Source: a virus. From it: a stretch of 34,574 nt of DNA. The notes under the pieces were generated by a model that did no database searches, was not told the DNA's origin, and worked only from the letters and a program-made list of their open reading frames with translations. The stretch's first letter is position 1. Each line of letters begins with the position of its first letter. Of the stretch, positions 29,434-34,574 are shown piece by piece. The translations under genes were made by a program, and so were the position numbers. Where the stretch lies: the IMG/VR virus record IMGVR_UViG_3300037069_000583, positions 1 to 34,574 of that record. One strand, 5' to 3'.

Positions 29434-29738
29434 CCACCGCCCCGCTCTGGCTGCAAGTCGTCGCAGCGCTCGGCGTCGTCTGCTTCGCCGTCGCCATCGC
29501 CGGTGCCGTCCGCGACGAGATCCACGATTGGCGGCGGCGCAGCGCCGAACTCGCCGAAGAGGCCGCCCAGCGCGCCGAGCTCGCCCACCTCGAATCGCTG
29601 TACCGACTGCCCTCCACCGACCCGCGGATCCACGTCATCTGCCCGCAGCACGGCGAGATCTGCGTCGTCGGCTCACCGTCGCTCGCGTCGGGCGAGATGA
29701 CGCTGCACCGGATCCTCGAGCACGGGGAGTCGGTGTGA
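29430..29738 (+). CDS. Single-TM hypothetical protein (102 aa)
   Basis: A 102-aa protein with an N-terminal membrane anchor (LWLQVVAALGVVCFAVAIAG), then a charged helix (RRRSAELAEEAAQRAELAHL) and a soluble end with RIHVICPQHGEICVVGSPSL. The C-x2-H-x3-C arrangement (CPQHGEIC) may hold metal. It is in the early operon with ATGA/GTGA overlaps on both sides. Function unknown; an exclusion or inner-membrane role would fit but is not shown. Confidence 0.6.
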   Translation: MTTAPLWLQVVAALGVVCFAVAIAGAVRDEIHDWRRRSAELAEEAAQRAELAHLESLYRLPSTDPRIHVICPQHGEICVVGSPSLASGEMTLHRILEHGESV

Positions 29739-30013
29739 GCGGCCGGTTTGACCCGAGCGAAGGCGACCTCCGCCACATAGCCATGACGCAACAGGCGCGG
29801 GCCGAAGAACTAGCGCGCCGTCTCGGCGCGGGCCGCCGCGCAGTCCTTTCGGGCCAACCAGCCCAGGTACTGCTGACGCTTCTAAGCGGCCATGACCCCG
29901 AGCCCACCTGTGGCGGATGCGGTCCAGTGCCGTCCGCTCACCGCTGCGACTTCTGCATTAAGGCCGACGTCGCCGAGGACCGGGCGAACGACATCAGGAC
30001 GTGGGACGCGTGA
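29735..30013 (+). CDS. Zinc-knuckle protein (92 aa)
   Basis: Starts at GTG 29735 (GTGA overlap with the previous stop); the longer frame back to 29528 is a shadow. A 92-aa product with helical HIAMTQQARAEELARRLGAG and RAVLSGQPAQVLLTLLSGHD, then PTCGGCGPVPSAHRCDFCIK, two CxxC pairs forming a probable zinc knuckle. It ends DVAEDRANDIRTWDA. It precedes the exonuclease, again with a GTGA overlap. It may bind DNA or a partner protein. Confidence 0.6.
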   Translation: MSGRFDPSEGDLRHIAMTQQARAEELARRLGAGRRAVLSGQPAQVLLTLLSGHDPEPTCGGCGPVPSAHRCDFCIKADVAEDRANDIRTWDA

Positions 30014-30774
30014 GCGCCGGGATTCGCCGCTACAACCGCGGCAAAGGCCACAGCTACACCATCGACGGCCAGCCCGCCATCGGCGTCACCACGGCGCTCG
30101 ACGTGCTCGGCAAGCCCGCGCTCATCAACTGGGCCGCGAACATCACAGCCGGGTACGCCGTCGACCACTGGGACGAGCTCGGCGAGCTGCCGATCTCCAA
30201 GCGGCTCGACGTGCTCAAGGGCGCACGCTACGCCGACGTCGACCAGGCGGCGAGGCGCGGCACCGAGGTTCACAAGCTCGGCGAAGCACTCGTCACCGGC
30301 GCCGAGGTTGAGATACCGGAAGCGCTCGCCGGGCACGCCGAGTCCTACGTCCGCTTCCTCGACGAGTGGGAGCCGAAGCCGCTCGTCGTCGAAGGTGTCG
30401 TCGCGCACCGTAAGTGGCGCTACTGCGGCACATCCGACCTGTTCGCGGAGATGGCCGGCGAACGCTGGGTGCTCGACATCAAGACGTCGCGTTCCGGCAT
30501 CTACCCCGAGACGGCGCTCCAGTTGGCCGCCTACCGCTGGGCCGAGGCCTACCTCGACGAGAACGGCGACGAACAGCAGGTCGCCGACCTCGGCATCACC
30601 CGGGCCGCTGCGATCCACGTCCGCGCTGATGCCTACGACCTGATTCCGCTCGAGACGGGCGAGGACGTGTTCAAGGACTTCCTGCACATCTTGTGGTGCG
30701 CGCGCATGAAGGACCGCATGGGCTCCTGGCGCGGCGACGCCCTCACTCCACCGACGAAAGAGGACGTGGCATGA
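30010..30774 (+). CDS. RecB/Cas4-like PD-(D/E)XK exonuclease
   Basis: The start GTG 30010 overlaps the previous stop; GTG 30001 is also in frame. The 254-aa product has the PD-(D/E)XK nuclease order: GTEVHKLGE (H88), E128 in VVEGVV, GTSDLF (D143), WVLDIKTS (D156, K158) and QLAAYRWAE (Q171, Y175). It sits one gene upstream of the RecT-like protein, the usual exonuclease/annealing pair for recombination and replication of phage DNA. The two genes overlap by ATGA and are presumably translated together. Confidence 0.85.
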   Translation: MSAGIRRYNRGKGHSYTIDGQPAIGVTTALDVLGKPALINWAANITAGYAVDHWDELGELPISKRLDVLKGARYADVDQAARRGTEVHKLGEALVTGAEVEIPEALAGHAESYVRFLDEWEPKPLVVEGVVAHRKWRYCGTSDLFAEMAGERWVLDIKTSRSGIYPETALQLAAYRWAEAYLDENGDEQQVADLGITRAAAIHVRADAYDLIPLETGEDVFKDFLHILWCARMKDRMGSWRGDALTPPTKEDVA

Positions 30775-31724
30775 CCGAGGTTGCGATCCGCACCGAGGCT
30801 GAGGTCTCGATGGTGACGCCACTGACCGTGTGGGCGAACTCCGCGCGGCAGGCCGCGACCGTCGCGGTTTCCCTTGCTCGCACGCCATTCGTGCCGCAGT
30901 CGCTTCGTGACCGCGATGAGGGCGTCACGGCAGCGAACATCACGGCGGCGATCCTGACCGGGCAGGAGATCGGCCTTGAGCCGATGGCTGCGCTCAGGTC
31001 GATCGACCTCATCCAAGGCACACCAGCGCTCCGCGCAGTCGCACTGCGGGCGGTCGTTCTCGCGGCCGGTCACGACATGTGGGTGGCCGAGTCGACACAG
31101 ACCCGGGCCGTCGTGCGCGGCATCCGCAAGGGCTCGTCGCACGAGCAGGAGTCGGTGTGGACGTTGGATCGGGCTCGTGGGCTCGGCCTGCTGAACAAGG
31201 ACAACTGGAAGAAGCAGCCCGGCGCCATGCTCGTCGCTCGAGCGACAGGTGAGTGCGCGCGCCTCGTCGCCGCCGATGCGCTGCTCGGCGTGCCCTACGC
31301 GGCTGAGGAGCTCGACGACGGGATCGAGACGGGCGAGCCTGAGCCGGCGCGTCCCAAGGCCCGCACGGCGCAGCGTCGCAGCGCGCAGGCCCCAGCCGTT
31401 GTGCGTCCAGATGCCCCTGTTGCGGAGCCCGACCCCGAGCCAGATTTCGACGAGCCTGACGGCGAGAGGGGCGACGAACCCGACGCGGCCGAGCCCGAGA
31501 ACATCTCCATCACCGACGCGCAACAGCGCAAGTTCCGCGCCTTGCTCGCGGAGAACAACATCACTGAGCGACCGAAGATTATCGAACTCGTCAGCCGGAT
31601 CGTGCAGCGCGAGGTGGAGTCGAGCAAAGACCTCAGCAAGGACGAGGCGAGCGACGTCATTGAATCGCTCCAGACCGGCGCGTGGTCGCTGCTCATGCCG
31701 CACGCTGCGGAGCAGCCCACATGA
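30771..31724 (+). CDS. recT: RecT-like single-strand annealing protein
   Basis: ATG 30771 in an ATGA overlap; 317 aa. The conserved core lies in residues about 15-190: VTPLTVWANSARQAATVAVS, TPFVPQSLRDR, VTAANITAAILTGQEIGLEP, MAALRSIDLIQGTPALRAVA and a KQPGAMLVARATGECARLVA segment, which fit the actinophage RecT family. A long acidic/proline-rich linker (about 200-245) joins a C-terminal helical domain (SITDAQQRKFRALLAENNIT). The protein probably anneals single strands made by the upstream exonuclease. The C-terminal domain resembles a small helical interaction module. Confidence 0.85.
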   Translation: MTEVAIRTEAEVSMVTPLTVWANSARQAATVAVSLARTPFVPQSLRDRDEGVTAANITAAILTGQEIGLEPMAALRSIDLIQGTPALRAVALRAVVLAAGHDMWVAESTQTRAVVRGIRKGSSHEQESVWTLDRARGLGLLNKDNWKKQPGAMLVARATGECARLVAADALLGVPYAAEELDDGIETGEPEPARPKARTAQRRSAQAPAVVRPDAPVAEPDPEPDFDEPDGERGDEPDAAEPENISITDAQQRKFRALLAENNITERPKIIELVSRIVQREVESSKDLSKDEASDVIESLQTGAWSLLMPHAAEQPT

Positions 31725-32287
31725 GGCGCGCCGAAGCTGTCCTCCTCTCGTCCCTCACCTTCTGTGCGGGCCTGGCAATCGGCACGGCGATGCACAAGCC
31801 GCAACGGGCCACGCTCATCCCGCCGACGAACTACGCCCGCACTCCACCGACCGAGGCGAACCGCGACCTCACCAGACCAGCCGTGGCGGCGTCAAAGGGC
31901 CTTTCGCCCGTCGCTGACCTACCAGCGCCGGGACTTTCACCCCAAGGCATGATCCCTGCGGCTCCTCCATCGCCGCACGCCCTCGCGCCTGCGCCCGCCA
32001 CGGCTCCCACGTCCACTGCGCAGCCCGCGGGAAGGGGAAGCCCTACGGCTGCGCAGTGGGACATCTTGCGTCGCTGTGAATCGGGCGACCAGTACGGCAA
32101 TAAGGAGAACGTGCTCTATCGCGGGGCTTACCAGATTGGTTTCGTCGAGTGGCGGACCTACGGCGGCACTGGTTACGACCCCGCAGACGCATCGCCCGCC
32201 GAGCAGGACGCGGTCGCACTGCGGCTGTGGCAGGCGCGTGGCTGGGAACCGTGGGCGTCGTCGAGTGCCTGTAGTGGGCTGCGATGA
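31721..32287 (+). CDS. Rpf-like secreted transglycosylase
   Basis: A 188-aa protein, ATG 31721 in ATGA overlap with recT. Residues 7-24 form a signal anchor (VLLSSLTFCAGLAIGTAM). A Pro/Ala-rich linker (about 35-110) follows, then a transglycosylase-like domain of the resuscitation-promoting factor type: WDILRRCESGDQYG with the catalytic Glu at 120, GAYQIGFVEWRTYGG, and ARGWEPWASSSACSGLR. The expected cysteine pair (C119, C184) is present. Rpf proteins cleave peptidoglycan and wake dormant actinobacteria. It is located in the early operon, not the lysis cassette, which is striking. Confidence 0.85.
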   Translation: MRRAEAVLLSSLTFCAGLAIGTAMHKPQRATLIPPTNYARTPPTEANRDLTRPAVAASKGLSPVADLPAPGLSPQGMIPAAPPSPHALAPAPATAPTSTAQPAGRGSPTAAQWDILRRCESGDQYGNKENVLYRGAYQIGFVEWRTYGGTGYDPADASPAEQDAVALRLWQARGWEPWASSSACSGLR

Positions 32288-32679
32288 CCCGCGAATGGCG
32301 TCTCCCGCTGCCCTACACCGCGCCGCCCTTGTCTCTCAACGGGCGCGACCACTGGACTAAGCGCCACCGGCTCACCAGGCAGGTCATCGACGACGTGACG
32401 CTGCTCATCCACGCCCACAAGGTGCCCGCGTTGGACGAGGCCACGATCTGGCTCGAATGGACGCCGGCCGTCCGCAGGCAGCGCGACACGGACAACCTAG
32501 AGCCGACTCGCAAGGCCGGAATCGACGCGATTGTGCGCGCCGGAAGGCTCCCAAATGACACGCCGGAGTACGTGCGGAGGCCTGAAAATCGCATCCTTCC
32601 GGTCGGGAAACCGTCGCTTTTCCTCGTGATCCGCGACGGCTTCGACGCCGAACGGGTGCCCTGGAATGGGTGTGAGTGA
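32284..32679 (+). CDS. rusA: RusA-like Holliday junction resolvase
   Basis: ATG 32284 in ATGA overlap; 131 aa. RusA-type signatures: PPLSLNGRDHWTKRHRL near residue 14, RQRDTDNLEPTRKAGIDAIV (D68, D70, K77, D81) and an acidic D92 in NDTPEYV. It would cut four-way junctions formed by recombination. It follows exonuclease, RecT and Rpf-like genes, so the recombination set is complete. The ending is unrelated to the next gene, whose GTG follows the stop directly. Confidence 0.85.
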   Translation: MTREWRLPLPYTAPPLSLNGRDHWTKRHRLTRQVIDDVTLLIHAHKVPALDEATIWLEWTPAVRRQRDTDNLEPTRKAGIDAIVRAGRLPNDTPEYVRRPENRILPVGKPSLFLVIRDGFDAERVPWNGCE

Positions 32680-33030
32680 GTGCCACATCTCAAGCTCGAC
32701 GACGGATTCCCAGACCACCCGAAAGTATGGAGCTTGTCCGACGCTGCCTTCAGGCTTCACACATCCGGGCTCGCGTTCTGCAACCGGCTCCGCACGGACG
32801 GCTTCGTGCCGGCGGACCAAGTTGCGCGCCTCGTGCCCCATTTTAGGCGCAAAACACTGGACGAACTACTCGAATCCGACCGATGGGCGGCAGTTGGTGT
32901 CACCAGGGTCGTCTCCTACGAGATCCGCAACTACCTCGAATGGAACGACTCAGCCGAGGAGATCGAGAAGAAACGGCTGGAAGCGGAAGAGCGGCGGAGG
33001 AGGTATCGGGAACGCCATGCGAACGACTGA
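32680..33030 (+). CDS. DnaD-like replication protein, C-terminally disrupted
   Basis: GTG 32680 directly after the rusA stop. The first 90 residues are the typical N-terminal domain of phage replisome organizers: MPHLKLDDGFPDHPKVWSLS, DAAFRLHTSGLAFCNRLRTD, and VSYEIRNYLEWNDSAEEIEK. A basic helix (RLEAEERRRRYRERHAND) follows and the frame stops at TGA 33028-33030 after only 116 residues; relatives are usually two or more times longer. A +1 frame (33017-33169) carries on with a smooth Ser/Thr-rich tail, and frame 1 stays open after the TGA to 33504. So this may be a frameshifted, truncated or phase-variable gene. Confidence 0.7.
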   Translation: MPHLKLDDGFPDHPKVWSLSDAAFRLHTSGLAFCNRLRTDGFVPADQVARLVPHFRRKTLDELLESDRWAAVGVTRVVSYEIRNYLEWNDSAEEIEKKRLEAEERRRRYRERHAND

Positions 33031-33169
33031 CTTGGACGCGTTCTGGACGCGTTTCGTAGGACGCACACACGACGCGTCTACTCCACTCCACTCCACTCCA
33101 CTCCTTATAAGTACTTCTACTGTCCGTACACATTCATTCACCGCCGTTACGCGCGAAGGCCGTCGATGA
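33017..33169 (+). CDS. Possible C-terminal tail of the replication protein (50 aa, +1 frame)
   Basis: This frame reads MRTTDLDAFWTRFVGRTHDA, then STPLHSTPLLIST and RTHSFTAVTREGRR. Its stop overlaps the ATG of the next gene in ATGA, the pattern of true gene junctions here, while the upstream gene's own stop at 33030 has no such overlap. That suggests the +1 frame is the natural continuation of the DnaD-like gene. It could also be a short independent ORF (GGAGG at 32997-33001 is 15 bases upstream). A base error in the sequence is the other explanation. Confidence 0.45.
   Translation: MRTTDLDAFWTRFVGRTHDASTPLHSTPLLISTSTVRTHSFTAVTREGRR
33081..33104. repeat. Pentanucleotide repeat (CTCCA)4 plus CTCC
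   Basis: Four full copies of CTCCA and a fifth partial one (CTCC). A 5-bp unit changes the frame by slippage, and each frame encodes a cyclic permutation of L-H-S-T-P. It lies in the disputed C-terminal region of the DnaD-like gene. Confidence 0.85.
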
Positions 33170-33504
33170 TGAATGAATCGATCTTGTGGGAGAAGCGCTT
33201 CGCGGACCCGCTCGCCGTCATCCTCGGCCAACTCCGCACCGACTGGCAGATGCCCGGCATTATGGCCGCCCTCGCCGACCAGCGCCTACGTGCCAAAGCG
33301 CCGGCCACCGTCGTCCTCGCTGCCGTCCGTGCCGCATCCAACCCCAAGGTCCGCACCCCAGCCGTGATCCCCATGGAGGGCGAGCACTGGCTCGAGCAAG
33401 CGACCGCGCCGTTGACGCCGCCGAAGTACCGCGGCGAGTTCGCGGGCGATCCTGACGACATTCCCGCCTACCTGGCGTGGCTGAAAGGAGATGTGACTGC
33501 GTGA
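33166..33504 (+). CDS. Hypothetical early protein (112 aa)
   Basis: ATG 33166 overlaps the stop of the +1 tail (ATGA); ATG 33169 is also in frame. The product reads MMNESILWEKRFADPLAVIL, then GQLRTDWQMPGIMAALADQR, LRAKAPATVVLAAVRAASNP and ends [16 protein letters not shown]. Small helical proteins of this kind follow replisome-organizer genes in actinophages and might load helicase, but this is not established. The last codons overlap the DUF6745 gene by GTGA. Confidence 0.65.
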   Translation: MMNESILWEKRFADPLAVILGQLRTDWQMPGIMAALADQRLRAKAPATVVLAAVRAASNPKVRTPAVIPMEGEHWLEQATAPLTPPKYRGEFAGDPDDIPAYLAWLKGDVTA

Positions 33505-34574
33505 AGAGAATCACCGAACTGACCGAGGCGCAGAAGGCTCTGATGGGGCCGTGGGCCGATCAGTGGATTGAGCGGGGTCTGCGCTGCCGCCCGCTCGACG
33601 GGGCCGAGTGGGCGGCGTGGGAGGCGGCGGTTGGGCGTTGTTACGGGTTCGCCGGGTTGGCTGCGCCGCGGGTTGTGGTGCGGGTGCCGAATCCGCTGGT
33701 GGGGGCGTTGGCGTTCCCGATAGCGGCGTACCTGCTCCGTGGCCCGGTCGGTGGCGCGGTCGATGACGCGGTCTATGGCGCGGTCTATGGCGCGGTCTAT
33801 GGCGCGGTCGAGGGCGCGGTCGATGACGCGGTCTATGGCGCGGTCCGTGGCGCGGTCCGTGGCGCGGTCTATGGCGCGGTCTATGGCGCGGTCGAGGGCG
33901 CGGTCCGTGGCGCGGTCCGTGGCGCGGTCGATGGCGCGGTCTGTGGCGCGGTCGAGGGCGCGGTCGATGGCGCGGTCTATAGCGCGGTCGATGACGCGGT
34001 CTATGGCGCGGTCTATGGCGCGGTCCGTGGCGCGGTCGAGGGCGCGGTCGAGGGCGCGGTCCGTGGCGCGGTCGAGGGCGCGGTCTATGGCGCGGTCGAT
34101 AGCGCGGTCGATAGCGCGGTCTATGGCGCAGGGAAAGAAATCCAGGACACCATCCTGCGCCTGCACTACCACCGATTCGGCGGCCAGTTCTGGACCAACT
34201 GGAACGCCTACTGGATGTTCTTCCGCGAAATCGGCCTCGAACTCGACGGCGACACGTGGGCCCGCGCCGAGGCATACGCCGACACCACAACCGCAGGATG
34301 GTGGTGGCCGCACAGGGATTTCGTGATGGTCTGCGACCGGCCGACTGTGATCCGCCGCGAACAGGTCGGCGAACGCGGTTGGGGTTCCCACCGGCTACAC
34401 GCGGAGCACGGCCCGTCGATCTCCTGGGACGGCTGGGGGCTGTTCTATTGGCACGGGACGCAAATCCCGGCCGACCCGGACGAGATCAAGGGTTGGGACA
34501 CGGCCCGCATTTTGGGTGAGCGGAACGCGGAAACCCGCCGCGCGATGATCGAAATCGTCGGCTGGCCGAAGTTC
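33501..34574 (+). CDS. DUF6745 protein with tetrapeptide repeat, 3' end beyond the window
   Basis: GTG 33501 in a GTGA overlap, AAAGGAG upstream (33484-33490). The visible 358 residues have a helical N-terminus ([40 protein letters not shown]), then a P-rich strand ([20 protein letters not shown]), then about 32 G-A-V-X repeats (about residues 80-207). After that the DUF6745 hallmarks appear: [73 protein letters not shown] and [18 protein letters not shown]. Function is unknown to science. The frame has no stop before the window edge. The repeat is of variable length in relatives that I know. Confidence 0.85.
   Translation, partial: MKRITELTEAQKALMGPWADQWIERGLRCRPLDGAEWAAWEAAVGRCYGFAGLAAPRVVVRVPNPLVGALAFPIAAYLLRGPVGGAVDDAVYGAVYGAVYGAVEGAVDDAVYGAVRGAVRGAVYGAVYGAVEGAVRGAVRGAVDGAVCGAVEGAVDGAVYSAVDDAVYGAVYGAVRGAVEGAVEGAVRGAVEGAVYGAVDSAVDSAVYGAGKEIQDTILRLHYHRFGGQFWTNWNAYWMFFREIGLELDGDTWARAEAYADTTTAGWWWPHRDFVMVCDRPTVIRREQVGERGWGSHRLHAEHGPSISWDGWGLFYWHGTQIPADPDEIKGWDTARILGERNAETRRAMIEIVGWPKF
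33738..34130 (+). repeat. Tandem 12-bp repeat, 32 full units, coding X-[GDS]-A-V
   Basis: 32 full 12-bp units run from 33738 to 34121, followed by TAT-GGCGCA (34122-34130). The constant part GGCGCGGTC is nearly invariant; the first codon of each unit is TAT, CGT, GAT, GAG, TGT or GGT (Y, R, D, E, C, G), and some units carry GAC or AGC in place of GGC. Variation is therefore in one codon, while the rest is kept uniform. Four of the six frames are open through the array (the third plus frame and one minus frame have stops), which explains long shadow ORFs here. Confidence 0.95.

Noticed and set aside
33738-34130. CRISPR array
   Set aside because: The units are contiguous 12-bp coding repeats without spacers.
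33738-34130. Diversity-generating retroelement target
   Set aside because: No reverse transcriptase or template repeat is visible in the window; variation at one codon per unit can arise by recombination.
33468-34391. Minus-strand and alternative plus-strand repeat ORFs (D-R-A-I, R-P-R-H and M-A-R-S types)
   Set aside because: A 12-bp repeat keeps several frames open. Only the 33501 frame has DUF6745 motifs before and after the array, plus a ribosome site and GTGA overlap.
1-34574. Integrated prophage with flanking chromosomal genes
   Set aside because: The attP core is internal and both sides are phage genes; no host gene or attL/attR pair is visible.

Overview
This window is most of the genome of a temperate, long-tailed (siphovirus-type) phage of a high-GC actinobacterium. 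Evidence for the host group: very GC-rich coding DNA, many GTG starts, start/stop overlaps of the ATGA, GTGA and TGATG type, a leaderless early mRNA, and protein families typical of actinophages (MuF-type head protein, DUF6093-type head-tail protein, zinc-knuckle tail chaperone, RecT/RecB-like pair, Rpf-like muralytic protein, DUF6745 protein). An apparently intact attP lies in the interior, between the late genes and the integrase. The sequence therefore reads as a phage genome (virion or circular form), not as an integrated prophage flanked by attL and attR. The host genus cannot be fixed from the sequence; the att core looks like the 3' end of a valine-type tRNA.

Layout. 1-5.5 kb: packaging and head assembly (38-aa ORF, small terminase, large terminase broken into two frames, portal, MuF-like protein, scaffold). 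5.5-10.4 kb: capsid with an inserted domain, head-tail connectors, tail terminator, two small structural proteins, tail tube, and tail chaperones joined by a -1 frameshift. 10.4-22.3 kb: tape measure and a long set of minor tail/fibre genes, including a hub fused to an Ig-like domain and six 20-residue repeats, a fibre with FN3-like domains, a beta-helix tailspike-like protein and a PKD-domain protein. 22.3-23.9 kb: lysis cassette (membrane proteins, GH25-like lysin, holin-like protein, 52-aa ORF). 24-25.8 kb: HTH-like protein, metallophosphoesterase and three small proteins, closed by a strong terminator.

25.9-29 kb is the lysogeny module: a minus-strand zinc-ribbon membrane protein, attP with arm-type repeats, tyrosine integrase, a small minus-strand protein, an XRE repressor (minus) diverging from a Cro-like gene (plus) across an operator region with repeated TTGCC boxes, excisionase and a 32-aa membrane peptide. 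29-34.6 kb is the early/replication arm: small ORFs, PD-(D/E)XK exonuclease, RecT-like annealing protein, Rpf-like secreted protein, RusA-like resolvase, a DnaD-like replication protein with a disrupted C-terminus next to a (CTCCA)n repeat, and a DUF6745 protein with about 32 tetrapeptide repeats that runs off the right edge.

The genes make a normal temperate-phage programme: integrase, excisionase and two repressor-type proteins for the lysis/lysogeny choice; exonuclease, RecT and RusA for recombination; one long rightward late operon for packaging, virion and lysis. The points most worth a second look are the split large terminase, the early-region Rpf-like gene, the DUF6745 repeat protein, paired CAA-triloop leader hairpins, and the regulatory repeats around attP and the switch. 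No gap without a gene exceeds 300 bases; the largest (26163-26426) holds attP.
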